NCBI GenBank assembly: GCA_963978545.1 | Contig: OZ021730.1 | Location: 2,550,701-2,614,700, forward strand | Direction: 5' to 3' | Length of the DNA stretch: 64,000 bases | From: Linyphia triangularis | Taxonomy: Eukaryota > Arthropoda > Arachnida > Araneae > Linyphiidae | In this document: piece after piece, positions 10,701 to 22,624 of the stretch | Position numbering within the stretch: the stretch's first letter is position 1 | Layout: every line of letters starts with the position of its first letter | Position numbers and translations under genes: made by a program | Notes under the pieces: model-generated | Told to the model about the DNA's origin: nothing | Database searches by the model: none | The model's input: the letters and a program-made list of their open reading frames with translations, nothing else

Positions 10701-12700
10701 GATGATAACCTATAATATATTATGTATAGGTAGGGGTTTAAAAATAGCTTCTTATTGCATAGTCCGACAATTTTAATTAAGCAATATATACATAATACTA
10801 ATGATAATGTAAAATAAAAAGTGGAAATATATTAAATAACGTATATATCTAAATACAATAACGGTAATATCAATTTACCATTTTCGCCATGGTTCGCCAA
10901 AAACCTTCTGAATTCTGAAATTTTGAATTTTTTTTCAGTGTACCGATCATATCCTTTTCCCCTGCATTTTACAGGGAAAAAATTATGTTTTAGGTTGTAG
11001 AGTATTACATTTTCTACCACTAATGTATGAGCAAAATTTGTTTTATAGAACTATTGTATGAAAAACAAATTTTATGAAAAGAATCAAAGCAAAAACTCTT
11101 TCGTAAAAATACCATTTTAAGATTCTTTTCGAGTTTTTAGATGATATCCATAAAAGTATATTAAAAAAAATTGTAGAACCCTAAATTTGCTACGTTTTAT
11201 ATACAAAGTTATTTTATAGGACTAATAACAAAAAGCTACTTGATAAGATCTAATATTAAAAACAGTTTCTTACTGCAAAGCCTGACAAGTTTGATAAAAA
11301 AAACAAAAACAATATAGGTATTAAAATAATAGTATTATAAATAAAAAAATATAAATATTATAAAAATGTATATATCTATATATAATAATAGTAATATCAA
11401 TAAAATTTACAATTTAGAATATGCTTATAAATTCTTAAATACAGTTTCGTTTAGCCACGAAGGATCGGCTAGTTCCTCCGCTACTTCTTGAATTAAGAGT
11501 TCTGTTGGGTCGTCTTCCTCGTTGTCATCAATTATGATGTTCGCTATATTGTCACAGGTTTGTCCATGACAGTTTTTACATATTATGGAGCACTTGAGAC
11601 CGGCCTTTCTACAACCGCAGGCCTTTGTTGCATCCTATGTTGCGCTGGCAGAAAATGTAAGTCAGAATTGATTGAGGAGCTGAATCCCTGGTTGTTGTAA
11701 TAGGAAGAAGTCCTTTACTGTCTTTCTTCCACCCACAGACCAGAGGATTTTTCAATTGGCCCATCCATGTCTTTTCTTGATGGTATGTGAGAAAGACATG
11801 GTGCGTAGCAGCTTCTTGGATCACATGTAGCTTTGATAGATTTAACTTGCTCCCAGTTGTTGATTTGGAAAATTGCTTATAACGCAAAGCATTTCAAGTT
11901 GTTGCCCTGTGACCACCAAAAAGATCAACAAGAATGCTTGATACTGCTTCGGTGATGCTTGAAACACTGGCATTCGGATCTAGGAAGATCTTTTCAAATT
12001 CCTGTAATATTGGATATGATGAAGCAGCCATCATTACAACGCATGTATTCCAATATTAAGTAACTACACTGAGTGGTCGGAATGGTTAGTGGTAGGGAGG
12101 GTTGAGAATGGTTTTCCGGTTCTTCTAATCTTCTACCCTGAATTCGGCAGTGGCAAATCTCAATCAACAGTATATGGTGTTTTCGCGGAAACAGAGTCCT
12201 AAAAGAATTCCATTACATGTCAGTAATGCCACCCGACTTGTGATTTTTCTATTCTATCTCAAAAGATCTGTACCCCACGTAGTTTAGAATCAGCCACTTG
12301 AATGCAGTCTATTTCTCATTTTTATTTCCGAATGCAGAAATTTTTGTGCATCACGGCAAAATGGTAAATTTTATACTACTATTATTATTTATAGATATAT
12401 ACATTATTTAATATATTTCCACTTTTTATTTTACATTACCATTAGTATCATATATATATATATAGTGTTTTATTTTTTTATTAAAATTTTCAGACTATGC
12501 AGTAAGAAGTTATTTTTTAACCCCTACCTATACATAAAATATTATAGGTTATCATCTCGTAAACGTTCAAGGAAGAATAGCTCCTTAGTTATTAGTCCTA
12601 GCTAGTAACTTTTTTGTATAAAACTTATAGAAAATTTATAGATCTACAACTTTTGTATAATATATTTTTCCCTACGACTTATTGAAAATTCCTTATAAAC
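10560..12700. mobile_element. Inverted-repeat element carrying a CxCRK-type ORF remnant
   Basis: The arm at about 10560-10900 is the inverted complement of 12345-12690. Shared blocks include 'gtataggtaggggtt', 'gtggaaatatattaaat' and 'gtcgtagggaaaaatat'. Between the arms lies the minus-strand coding remnant at 11410-11887. A protein remnant inside about 330-bp inverted arms suggests a decayed DNA-transposon-like or foldback element. No target-site duplication was found, so the superfamily is open. Confidence 0.6.
11408..11887 (-). pseudogene. Frameshifted ORF with CGCRKAGLKC cysteine cluster
   Basis: The first part (11609-11887) includes EAATHHVFLTYHQEKTWMGQ, GWKKDSKGLLPITT and APQSILTYIFCQRNIGC. 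After a frameshift near 11610 it continues ACGCRKAGLKCSIICKNCHG, then QTCDNIANIIIDDNEEDD and an acidic tail ending in a stop near 11410. The cysteine-rich CGCRK..GLKC block after a hydrophobic LTYIFC-like segment is a layout I recall from multicopy, transposon-associated proteins in arthropods. Function unknown. It lies between the inverted arms, so it is probably the former cargo of that element. Confidence 0.6.
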
Positions 12701-12961
12701 GAGCGCGCTGTCATCTATGAGCCTAGCAGTATTAGACATTAACAATGTGTACCCAATCATTGTGATATTTTGCCTGTAATTTCCAACTAACTGTAATAGA
12801 AATATGTAACTGATCAACTAAAAACCTTATGATTTTTTTGTTAATGTGTCCATAAGTAAACAAGTCCTCTTTATAAAATTGAATAATATTGTATGTAGAA
12901 CAAGGCATCTGTAAACACTCAACAAATGTTAATTCTTTATACAAATACAAATACAAATTTT

Positions 12962-13512
12962 AAGACCAACGACAGGCTCAAGGCCCAACAGAGTTAGTCG
13001 AGTAAATATATATATACACGTATATAGAAATAGAAAATAATTTGCATACGATAGTTACACGATCATACATACAATATAGCTTAGTTACAGGATCATGCAC
13101 ACAATATACAATAGTTACAGGATTATACAATACAATATACATAATACAATACAATATACACAATACAATACAATGCACATAATACAATGCAATTTACAAA
13201 GTTGACACAACGTTTGACAATAATACTGGAAAAATGCAATATATAATGCAATCAATATATACAAGCTGACAAAATATACAATAGTTACAGGATTATACAA
13301 TACAATATACATAATACCATAAAATATACATAATACAATGCAATATACATAATACAATACAATACACAAAGTTGACACAGCGTTTGACAATCATACTGGA
13401 AAAATGCAATACATAATGCAAGCTGACAAATTTTATAAAAACCAACAGTACGCAAACATAAGTAACCAAATATGGTAACAAAATAACCTAAATTAAATGT
13501 ATACAAAGTACA
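12962..13512 (-). repeat. CR1-like LINE 3' tail, copy A (inverted relative to 25.6 kb)
   Basis: The minus-strand sequence matches 25616-26030 on the + strand over about 400 bp. It contains a degenerate 15-25 bp minisatellite (attgtattatgtatattgt type), then the block 'gttgggccttgagcctg', then ttggtcttaaaatttgtatttgtattt. The same tail block follows a recognisable LINE C-terminus at 53.8-54.1 kb, so I read these as 3' UTR fragments of a CR1-like LINE. Apparent ORFs rich in C, I, V, L and Y come from the minisatellite. Confidence 0.65.
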
Positions 13513-14785
13513 AAAACTAAGTTACTTACCTAGCCAGTGTAATCCAATTATTGCCTATTGATGATCCCCCAGTGCATATCTAACTGTTTCTTAAAACTCC
13601 TTACGCTCTCTGAATTTACAACATTTTATGTGTAGTCATGTCTCGGTACATGATAAAGTACAATTTATTCCAATTACTGCCATTTATTCACTTATTTATA
13701 AAACATTCTTTCCACCTTTATATTAATTGTCTATATTATGGGCAAAGTAGTAGAAGTTGCTGTCTTCAAGCAAATAATGTAAAAGAAAAAAAAGAGCAAA
13801 TTTCACTGAATGTTAATAAATATTATCTTTTTTTACAGGATGCACAATAACTTAATATTTCATTTGGAATAAATCCTAGCCCCGCTGCGCAACGGATGCA
13901 GAACTTGCACTTTACCAATAATGATGCACATGGCTGTTGTTGTTTAATTCTTTATATTATACTATACATGGATATAAAAATGATTGATTTGTATTTTTAA
14001 AAATATCTGATCATAATTAAAGAAGGAATGATGTGAAGGATGTGATTATTTTAAATCACTAGATAATTTTATAAACAGTTCTCATATATTTAAATAATAA
14101 TGCGAATGATTGGAAGAATGCATTCGAGGGTGTTAAGGAATAATTACACAGAATTTACACAGTAATTGAGATAAAATCCGGAAAATTTTGTTGGGACATT
14201 CAACATGACATATCTTCCACATTTGTTGTTACGCCTCATCATCTTTTTTTTTTTTTAATCTAAAATTGCAGATCCCCCGTGCTGATAATCTAACAAGAGT
14301 CTCTTTCCTCACAACCTCTGAACCATAAGTTTGGCAATGCTTTAATCATGAGCGTAAATGTAAACAGGTTTATGAATGTATATAATATTTTTCTATTAAA
14401 TCTTAGTCTTTAAACCATTCTTGGTTTCCCCGGAAAGTTGTTTTCTAAAGGTGGACAATCATGAGAAACATAATATTGATCTTTAAAAACAGGCAACAAA
14501 ATTAATACAGATTATAGGCACTAGGGGAGGTTCGGTAGCAATTCTGAGCCTTACTTAAAAGATGAATAATTTAAAATTTCCCTCACAAAATAGTTTAATT
14601 TTAGGTCAGAGTTACCAACACACCAGATAGGCATTACCAAAACACAGTATATCAGGATAACTGCTTAGAATTCAAGTTTATTAAATACATCCAATTTGGT
14701 CAGGGGTATACTGGCCATAGGGTTATCAGGTGCAATCTCAGGGCCGATCAGGGTCTTTACAAAATAGTCCTGTGCGGTACAGAAG
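13513..14785. other. No recognisable feature
   Basis: AT-rich sequence with no supportable ORF, RNA gene or repeat partner in the window. Confidence 0.4.

Positions 14786-14789
<4 letters not shown>

Positions 14790-14864
<75 letters not shown>
14790..14864. repeat. (TA)n microsatellite
   Basis: About 75 bp of uninterrupted TA dinucleotide. The poly-YI ORFs on both strands here are artefacts of the repeat. Confidence 0.97.
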
Positions 14865-14866
<2 letters not shown>

Positions 14867-14869
14867 AAC

Positions 14870-16080
14870 ACCAGCCACACCCCCACTGGAACTACTAACT
14901 ATTATTGAACTGTCACTTTCGTTTCAAAGATATAGTTTGCAAATTAAAAAATTGCTTAAAATTTCACATTATTTTAATTTTCAATATTACTTTAATTTAA
15001 ATTAATGTTATAGATTATGCTGAATTTGGAAAATAGATGCGCACTAAGATTTATATACTATCGTATTACAACTGTTTTATATATATATTGTTTTAAGTTT
15101 AAATATATCAATATTTTATGGAAACCAAGTTGACACCAATTAGGTATAAATGATAAAGAGAAAATTTTATTTAATTAATTTAATGATTGACACAATGAAA
15201 TTATTAAGATTAATTATTGAAAAAAAAATTGTTTTATTATTGAAATTGATTATTAAATATAAGTATTTAATAAAAAGGTATTAAATATTAAAAATATTGC
15301 ATTAAAATTAACTATTTGAAATATTTTATTATTTCCAATAATGATTAGAATGAAAATTTGGGCCGCCATAAATCCAAAATAGCCCGGCCGATTTTACATC
15401 CCATTACGTCCCAATTAAAAGTTTACAATTTTCTCAAAAGTATAACAAACATTTTAGAATATGGTGTTAAATAACAAACTTTTTATGCATGACAATGTTA
15501 ACAACGAAATGTGTACATTTCAAGTACAGCTTCCACGCATTAGGGTATTTGTTTGCAATACAAATGCGATGAGCAGGGTTAACATACATGTAGCGATTTT
15601 TATAAAGTAGCAATATAAAACTCATCTTCTTGTTTTTCTGGGATGATACACGTGCACAAGGATATGTATCACAATTAGTCAAATTAGTTAAGCCTAAAAA
15701 AATAACGTGGTTGTTAAGTTGTGCCTCTTATTCAGTTCGGCTTTGATGTCATATCCATGCTCAGCTACTTCCTGGGTCCACCGAGAGTAGCGATAGAATC
15801 GTTCAAAAATACCCGGATAAGTCTTGTCCGTACGCGTCACCTACTGTAATAAGAACTTTTGCAATCTATTCAATTAATTTATTCAAGCAATGCATTCCCA
15901 TTTAATTCAAAGAATGGAAACGCTTTTGAATAGTTTCGGAATGTGTTATTCTAAAAGTATATTAAACTTGAATTTGAATATTAGGTTTGGCAAGGTGTTC
16001 GTCGCGAAGCGACTGTATACCTCTACATCTGATGGTTGCCGAGTGGCATTATCTGATTTGTATAATCGGGGTTAACATAG
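14870..16080. other. No recognisable gene
   Basis: AT-rich DNA. Short ORFs at 15467-15682 and 15890-16075 show no family signature. The LINE 3' end may reach into the right part of this stretch, but no poly(A)/(T) tail marks the border. Confidence 0.35.
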
Positions 16081-16199
16081 AAAAGAAGTGAGAAAAAACA
16101 TAAAACAGGACAGAACGGGGACAGAACAGGACAACAACTTTGTCAGAGTGACAATCTAGAAAAAAGTCTAATACTTGATTAAATATGGAAAGCAAAAAT

Positions 16200-16350
16200 A
16201 GGGATATGAATCCCTAAAATAAGTACATACACTCCCTCACTACATTCCGTCTCCAGGCTACTACTCGTACCAGAACGATACAACTTTCACAGAAGGTACT
16301 AGACGGTTTGTAGTAAGTTTGTATAATAAGAACCTGAGGTGTGCGTGCAC
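16200..16350 (-). other. Probable 3' UTR of the second LINE, with a segment repeated inside its ORF2
   Basis: This lies directly downstream (minus strand) of the ORF2 stop at 16351. Bases 16248-16318 resemble 18309-18392 inside ORF2 in the same orientation; shared blocks are GTGAAAGTTGTA, TGGYACG and CCTGGAG. No terminal A-run could be located, so the element's 3' end is uncertain. Confidence 0.5.
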
Positions 16351-19127
16351 CTAGGATTGAAAAGCTTTTGTCAGCATAGCATCCGAGAGAGCAAAGGCAG
16401 CAAAGGGACGATGCATCCTATCTTCCAATAGAATTTCGTAAGAGATATTGTCTTTAATTATGGAGGACTCGCCTTGAGCCTTCTTATAGAAGTTAATGTT
16501 CTGTTTTGCAAGGAATTGCTCAACAGTGTCGATTTTTAGGTCTTTATGGATCAAGACATTTCTAATGTAGCGGGTGGCCCCAACCATTTCTCTAAGGATC
16601 TTATTCTGAGCTGTTTGTAGACGTTTAATATCTGTTTTGTTGAATACGAGAAGACAGGTCTTATAGTTGTTTCGTAAAGTCTTTTCTTAAGGTGTAGTCC
16701 AAGTTTCGAACGGCGCCCAAGAAGTGGTCTGAGTTTATTCATAGCACCCGCAGCTTTACCTGCTACATTTTGAGTATGTTTCTTCCATGTTAGGTTATCT
16801 GAGATTGTAAGTCCAAGGTATTTGGCAGATTTTACTTTAGGAATCTTCTCCCAAAAGAGGTAGACATTTGTATTAGTTACAGTTCTTTTACGTCTGGCCT
16901 TAATTTCAAGAATTTGAGATTTGGAAGCGTTGATTGCCACCTTCCACTTTGCGCACCATTCCTCAATTTCTGGTATTTTGTCATTCAGTTTCTCAAGAGT
17001 ATGTTCTGGATTAATGGACTTAACTGCAATTGCTGTGTCATCAGCGTAATATGCAATCAATGAGTTGTGATCATCTCTGAAAGCAGGGAAGTCGGCGTTG
17101 TAAAATATGTAGAGGATAGGGCCTAAAATACTTCCCTGTGGAACGCCCGCCCTTATACGTCTTGGATCTGACAAAGTGCGGCCAACTCTGACTTCGAATG
17201 TTCTGTCCTTAAGGTAGGATTTGATTATATGGATAATATCGTGTGGGAATCCCAAATTTATTAGTTTGAAAAGCAGACCCTTGTGGAAGACCCGGTCAAA
17301 TGCTTTCGCAACATCCAACATAAGGAGTGCAGTTGACTGTTTGTTGTGTAATGCTTCTCCTGTGAATTCCAGGATTCTGACAAGTTGGTGGGTCGTTGAG
17401 CGGCCAGCCATGAAGCCGTGCTGTTCAACAGGGATATGATGTAGATACTGTTTCAGTCTGTTGAGAATAACCCTCTCGAATACCTTGGCTAAGCAGGGTA
17501 GGAGACTGATCGGTCTGTAAATTGAAGGCATGGTCGGGTTTTTGTTTGGCTTTAGGACGAGTATGACTACTGCTTCTTTCCATTTTTGTGGAAAGTACGC
17601 GTGGTGGAGAGCCGAGTTGCATATACTAACGATATTGTTGATAATGCATTCAGGTACGTTCCGAATCATTCGATTTGTGATGTTATCGCCTCCTGGAGCC
17701 TTGTGAATTTTAAGTTTTCTTATAATGATTTTAATTTCTTCAGGGTCTGTCTTGGTGATAGAGCCCTGGACTGGTGTTGATGCGGTCCAGTTGTTGACTC
17801 TCCTACGGATGATCTCTTCGAAGGTATCGTTTGTAGGTTCTACATTTTCTTGGAATTGCAGTTCCAAGGAGTCCGCAAATGCAGAGGCTTTATCGGATTC
17901 AGTGAAGACTAGTCCAGTTTCAATTTGGAGGGGTCTGTGAATGTTCTTGTCTTTTCTTAGTGCTTTGGACATCTGCCAGAGGCTGTTATCCTCCGCAGCT
18001 AAGGAGACTACTTTTTCATTCCATCTGGATTCTCTGCTTTCCCTTGTCAGCTCTTTAATTTCTTTGTTCAGTGCATTAACTAGCGTTTTGAATTTTGGGT
18101 CCCAGGTACGCTGCCATTTCTTTCTTATATAGTTCCTATATTTAATGATATTTCGGGTGTTAGTTGGAAGGAGCAAATAGTTCTGTTTGAAGGGTTTGTA
18201 AGTGGTTGCAGCTTCATGAGCGTCCTTCAGTTTTATAGACAGCGAGTCGATGCGTTCATCTAGGTCTGTTACAGTGAGAATTTGATTGTTCGAACCCTCT
18301 ACCATAGCGTCCTGCCTCCAGGTAGTTACTCCCCGTGCCATTGAGGTACAACTTTCACTCCTGGTAGTAGACGTTCTGCAGTGGTAGGTGGTAAGAATAT
18401 TATTGAAAAGTTGCCAATTGGTGTTAGCAACTTGGCGTTCAGCACGTTGTGCTTCCCTACCTAAGGTAGCAAGGACAGGCATGTGGTCTGATGAGAGTTC
18501 ATTTAAAACTTCAGCACTAATGGGAATGTTTGTGTTTGTGATAATAATATCCAAGATATCCGGATAGCGGTTTCTGAATACTGGATAATATGTTGGTTGA
18601 AGTGGCGCAACGACTTTCAGGCTAGCCCTGCCAAGTAAATTTCCAATGGTTTTGCCGTTTTTATTAGTTGTTCTACATCCCCAAATTGAATTTTTGGCGT
18701 TTAGATCTCCTCCAAGGATGGTTGGATGTGAGGATGGAATGAGGTGATCAAGGTGTTGCTGTGTGATATTGTTACTTGGAGGGCTGTAGACGCATGAAAT
18801 GTATGTGGATCTTCCAAAACTCTCAAGGATAATATTTGTCTCTTCCATCCCATACTGGTTACATGATCTGTATAGAGAAGTGGAAAGAGATCTTTTAGCG
18901 AATATTGCAGACCCACCGCCTCTATGGTGCATTCTGTCACATCTGTATGTGTGGTAGTTAGGGATCACAAGTGAATTGCATGGTTTGGCATGGGTCTCAG
19001 TGACCAAGCATATGTCGATAGAATTTTCAAATAGAAAGTTTTTAAGTTCTTCCATTTTGTTTGTAACGTTGTTGGCGTTCCATACAGTTATGATGAGAGT
19101 AGAAAAGGAATTGATGACTTTATTCAT
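16351..19127 (-). pseudogene. LINE-2nd copy ORF2: APE endonuclease and reverse transcriptase, late frameshift
   Basis: One frame runs 858 codons (16551-19127). The endonuclease has N17 (WNANN), E44 (TETHAKPCNS), RGGGSAIFAK, GGDLNAKN..WG and SDHMPVL. The RT has KAPGGDNITNRM, YRPISLLPCLAKVFERVI, LDVAKAFDRV, AGVPQGSILGP and YYADDTA near residue 690, so all catalytic motifs are present. Near + 16670 the frame passes from IRPVFSYS to FNKTDIKRLQTAQNKILRE with about 8 residues of the family's usual linker missing. It then continues MVGATRYIRNVLIHKDLKI to a stop at 16351. A single small deletion therefore separates this copy from a full ORF2. The start codon overlaps the ORF1 stop (ATGAATAA). Compared with the first copy there is an extra segment of about 30 residues around HCRTSTTRSESCTSMARG. 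Confidence 0.9.
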
Positions 19128-21234
19128 TATCAGTAAAGTTAGATTGAGTAATTAAGGATGTCTTCATTTCCTCGAAGGTCTCCATTATTTTTGAGTTTTG
19201 CACCCACTGAATCAGATCAGCTAGTCTGTTGGCAGTTTTGTTGGCCTCTTCAATTGCCTTCTGGAGATTAGTGAGAGAGGGGGTGGGTTGCTCATTCACC
19301 TGAGAAAGGGAAGCAGGGGGGGGGGGAGTGGGAGTCTGCACATCCGGTGGAATGGAGTTGGTCGGACAAGGAGTTGCAACAATAGAGCTCCAACTTGGGG
19401 TGGCGCGTTCTTGTGAGATAGGTAGAATGACTTCACTTGGTATCATGGTTGGACTAGTGTTCGACAACGATTGAACAAAATTTGTCCCATTTGGTGTAAG
19501 CTGGTTTGCCAATGAAGTATTTATGAAGGTCCTGTTGGAGGTGGGCTGATCTGGGTTACGTGTAGGTGGCTGGGTGTTTTGGTGTTCCTCCGGCCTTTGC
19601 CTGATTGCAGGGGGATTGAAATGGGGTCTTTTAGGGCAACCTGAATAGTTTGCCGTGTGAGAACCTAAGCAGTTAGCGCAAGTGGGGGTGACATCTCTGG
19701 TTTTTGTGCAAACAGAGCTTAGATGAGGACCAGCACATTTAACGCATTTGGGTGAGCGTCTGCAAGATGATACAGCGTGAAGGAAGGCTTGACAATTATG
19801 ACATTGAGAAAAACCCTTCCTGCCCTTGTATCCCTCTACGGAGATCTTCAAGTTAAGAAGGTGAGTTAGGTTATGTATTTTTCTGTTATGTTCCCCTCTT
19901 GCAAGGGTAACTAAGAAGAGTGGAAGTTGGATTTTATCTCCCTCGGATCTTTTTGAAAGTTGATCTACCCTGATGGGTGTAAAACCTTGGCAGATAAGAT
20001 CTTCAATGATGTCTGCGACTTCAGTGTCGGCAGGGAGGGATTTGATAACTGCTTTAAGAACTTTGTCAGATGGGAGAGTGAAGGAATGGTATTCAATTTT
20101 AAGTTCATCCAGTAGTTTGGTATTAGCTCTCTGTTGAGCCTCATCCCTAGATTTGATGTTAAAGGAATTTTTGCCAGTGGTTTTACCAACGTATCCGACG
20201 AATCCATTTTCTCTTAGCATGGAATTGATGCTCTTCCAGTTTGTGTTAGCGTCATTGACAATAATGGGAGTAGTTTTAGTGCGGTTGGTGACCAGGACAA
20301 AGCCCTCATTGTCTTCAACTTCTTCTGTTTGGTTAATTTCTCCAGTGGTAGTTGTGTCAGTGTTTGAAACAGGCAACGGAGTAGTGTTTATTGACTGAGC
20401 TACATTGCAGTCATGTTCTTGAGTATGGAGTGTGTAACTAGCTTCATTTAATGCTGGTTGGTCGGGACCTGTAGATTTGGTTTGGATAGTAGGATCCATG
20501 ATTGAAAGATTTGGGAAGGTGCAATCGTTTACTTCGGCTGTACATAATGCCGCCACAGATGCCTTTTTCTGTTTATTACTTTTTATTTTTGATTTAAACT
20601 CGTCTGGAGTAAACAAACGTTTTTTGTTTCTAAGAAAATGGTGACTGCAATTCAAGTTGTCTTGTACTGAGTCATCTGAGGTGTCAATATCAGTATTAGT
20701 GAAACAGGTATTGACTGTTTCTGCTGATGAATTTGGGAGAACAGAGAGCTTGCTAACAATCTCTCTAGAAGGGGTAACAACATTTCTATTGTTAAAAATC
20801 TGGTTGGGATGTTTCCTCTGTGTTAGAACTTCCTTCGAAGTAGACGCCGTCTCAACAGTTGAAATGGTTTCAATTGTCTTGTTGGATTCCAATGGAGTGC
20901 AATTGGTAAGAGATGTAGTCTCCAAATCCAAGCTAGCATCGCTATCCTCACATATAATAAGCGGGTTGCTAGAGACAATATCATATGATTTGACGTTGTC
21001 ATTACCAGGTAAATTTAAAAGTGTTGTCGTGATTAGGCAGGGTTTTGTGCCTAATACATCGCCTTGGTTTGGACCAAAAATGTCAGTCGTCATATCGGAA
21101 AGTGTTTTAGTTCCAAACAATAACTCAGATTTAATATTAGGATCACTAATGCTTGGAGCAATATCAGTCAAAAGCTTAAGTAATTGTCCGACTAAATTCT
21201 CGATGAGGTGGAGTTTGTTCTGCTCAGACGCCAT
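19120..21234 (-). CDS. LINE-2nd copy ORF1: gag-like nucleic-acid-binding protein
   Basis: Intact ORF of 704 codons encoding the RNA-binding protein of a Jockey-like LINE, expected to package element RNA. The N-terminal 300 residues are Ser/Thr/Asn-rich and acidic with a basic patch (KSKIKSNKQKKAS). A folded domain resembling the pre-C2HC domain of Jockey gag proteins follows (LPSDKVLKAVIKSLPADTEV to LNLKISVEGYKGRKG). Three zinc knuckles lie at about 475-535: CHNCQAFLHAVSSC, CVKCAGPHLSSVC and CANCLGSHTANYSGC. A proline-rich tail includes a run of prolines coded by a G-run on the + strand (about 19317-19327). It overlaps ORF2 by 8 bp, suggesting translation coupled to termination. The intact frame suggests a young copy, although its ORF2 is frameshifted. 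Confidence 0.88.
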   Translation of the reverse strand: MASEQNKLHLIENLVGQLLKLLTDIAPSISDPNIKSELLFGTKTLSDMTTDIFGPNQGDVLGTKPCLITTTLLNLPGNDNVKSYDIVSSNPLIICEDSDASLDLETTSLTNCTPLESNKTIETISTVETASTSKEVLTQRKHPNQIFNNRNVVTPSREIVSKLSVLPNSSAETVNTCFTNTDIDTSDDSVQDNLNCSHHFLRNKKRLFTPDEFKSKIKSNKQKKASVAALCTAEVNDCTFPNLSIMDPTIQTKSTGPDQPALNEASYTLHTQEHDCNVAQSINTTPLPVSNTDTTTTGEINQTEEVEDNEGFVLVTNRTKTTPIIVNDANTNWKSINSMLRENGFVGYVGKTTGKNSFNIKSRDEAQQRANTKLLDELKIEYHSFTLPSDKVLKAVIKSLPADTEVADIIEDLICQGFTPIRVDQLSKRSEGDKIQLPLFLVTLARGEHNRKIHNLTHLLNLKISVEGYKGRKGFSQCHNCQAFLHAVSSCRRSPKCVKCAGPHLSSVCTKTRDVTPTCANCLGSHTANYSGCPKRPHFNPPAIRQRPEEHQNTQPPTRNPDQPTSNRTFINTSLANQLTPNGTNFVQSLSNTSPTMIPSEVILPISQERATPSWSSIVATPCPTNSIPPDVQTPTPPPPASLSQVNEQPTPSLTNLQKAIEEANKTANRLADLIQWVQNSKIMETFEEMKTSLITQSNFTDNE

Positions 21235-21680
21235 GATAGCAAAAGTTAGAAATAAAATCTACAAAAATGAGAATCAAATTGAGAGAAAGAAGCCACTCAA
21301 AACCCTTACGCTGACCAACACTGAAATAGTGCCGCCCGCTCCAGGAATTTGAGTAACTGGTATTGTTCCAACTAGGGACAAACAATGCCGCCCTTTGGCC
21401 GGGATGCAATACCGGAATCTCAATAAAAACAAAACCCTGCAAAGATAGAGAGGAGAATTATCTTACGTAAGAATTGTCCGTACAGTCCAATCAGGAATTC
21501 AGGCACGTGGCAGAAGTAGGGTTAACTCCAATATTCCAAGTGGTTGGAATAATTAAGCCTAAGACTAGGCTTAACTTGAAAAACTTGTCGATAGTTCCCC
21601 TTGAATCAAACTAGCTGATCGTAATAAGGTGTACTCATGGCTGATCCACCCCGAAATAGCAACCAACACTCTCTAGAAGT
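21235..21680 (-). other. Probable 5' UTR/promoter zone of the second LINE
   Basis: Moderately GC-rich sequence upstream of the ORF1 start. Jockey elements use an internal promoter here, but I can name no core motif with confidence and no target-site duplication fixes the 5' end. Confidence 0.35.
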
Positions 21681-22150
21681 ATATTAAATCATCAGTATAG
21701 TTATTTAGTAAAGTGAAAAATTATTACTGGTGCTTTCTATTTTCTCAGAGGTTTCAGGGAAACCGTTTATTATATAAAAACAAACAATTTATGACCCCAA
21801 ATATATAGCCATTATAATGGAACAAAAGCTCAAGAGTTTTGCCATTAATAACCTAGCCCTAAATAAAAAAATAACCGTAAATTATTGTCAAATTGAATCA
21901 AAGATATTTTTCGGAAAGAAATAATTTATCAAATCATAAAAGTTTCAGTATTTATATGAGGTATGAAAATGCCCTGCCATTTTAAGGGTAATCGATTTTT
22001 AAAATATCAATTTACACTTTATAAAATTTAATTTATATATGGAAACTAAATTTAAAATATTAAAAAATTTAAGAAATATGTTTGCAATCTATAAAATTTG
22101 CAATGATAATTAAATGGCAAAAGCACGAAAAAAAAAGTTGAGGGAAATGA
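21681..22150. other. No recognisable feature
   Basis: AT-rich DNA ending in an (AAAT)n stretch at 22151-22190. Confidence 0.4.
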
Positions 22151-22189
22151 AATAAATAAATAAATAAATAAAAAATAAATAAATAAAGG

Positions 22190-22624
22190 ATGTCTACTGA
22201 ACTAAGTAACTCAAAAACGATAGTGCATAAAAGAATTAAACAAAAACTATTGTTATTTCGAAAGCTGTAAAAATCTTATGCTAAATTTTCAAAATTAGTT
22301 ACAAACGTTGCCAACAGTTAGCGCTGTAGATGCAAAGTTCTAGAAATGTGTTGCAAATTTGTCATCTGCAATCATTCGTTGGAATCATTCTAACTTCATT
22401 TCAGGTTTAAACAGTTGCAATGTCGGAAGACTGATCGCTCTAAGCTTCAAAGCATTCTTTATTCATAAGAGCAGCAGTGTACAGCGTTTTCTGTTCACAA
22501 CAATTGTAACAATATTTGAAAATTAAATATCAGATTTTTACAGCTGTCAAAATAACTATACTTTTTTTTTTTCATTATTTTATCAAACTTTGTTCTTTGA
22601 CTTATTTAAATTTTAAAATCAGGG
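22190..22624. mobile_element. MITE family M1 (CAGGGTGTCC ends), truncated copy
   Basis: Matches the copies at 34256-34716 and 54985-56205 in blocks such as 'tcaaaattagttacaaa', 'gttgccaac' and 'tacagct..caaaataactatac'. It ends at 'tttaaaatcaggg', where the terminal sequence of the other copies is cut off and the next element starts. It preserves the undisrupted site 'cagtgtacagc' that is duplicated in the nested copy at 55.3 kb. Confidence 0.75.

Noticed and set aside
12978..13506. Several overlapping ORFs rich in C, I, V, L and Y (and the same at 25625-25983)
   Set aside because: They are translations of a degenerate minisatellite in the CR1-like tail.
14665..15005. ORFs with long YI repeats on both strands
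   Set aside because: Produced by the (TA)n microsatellite.
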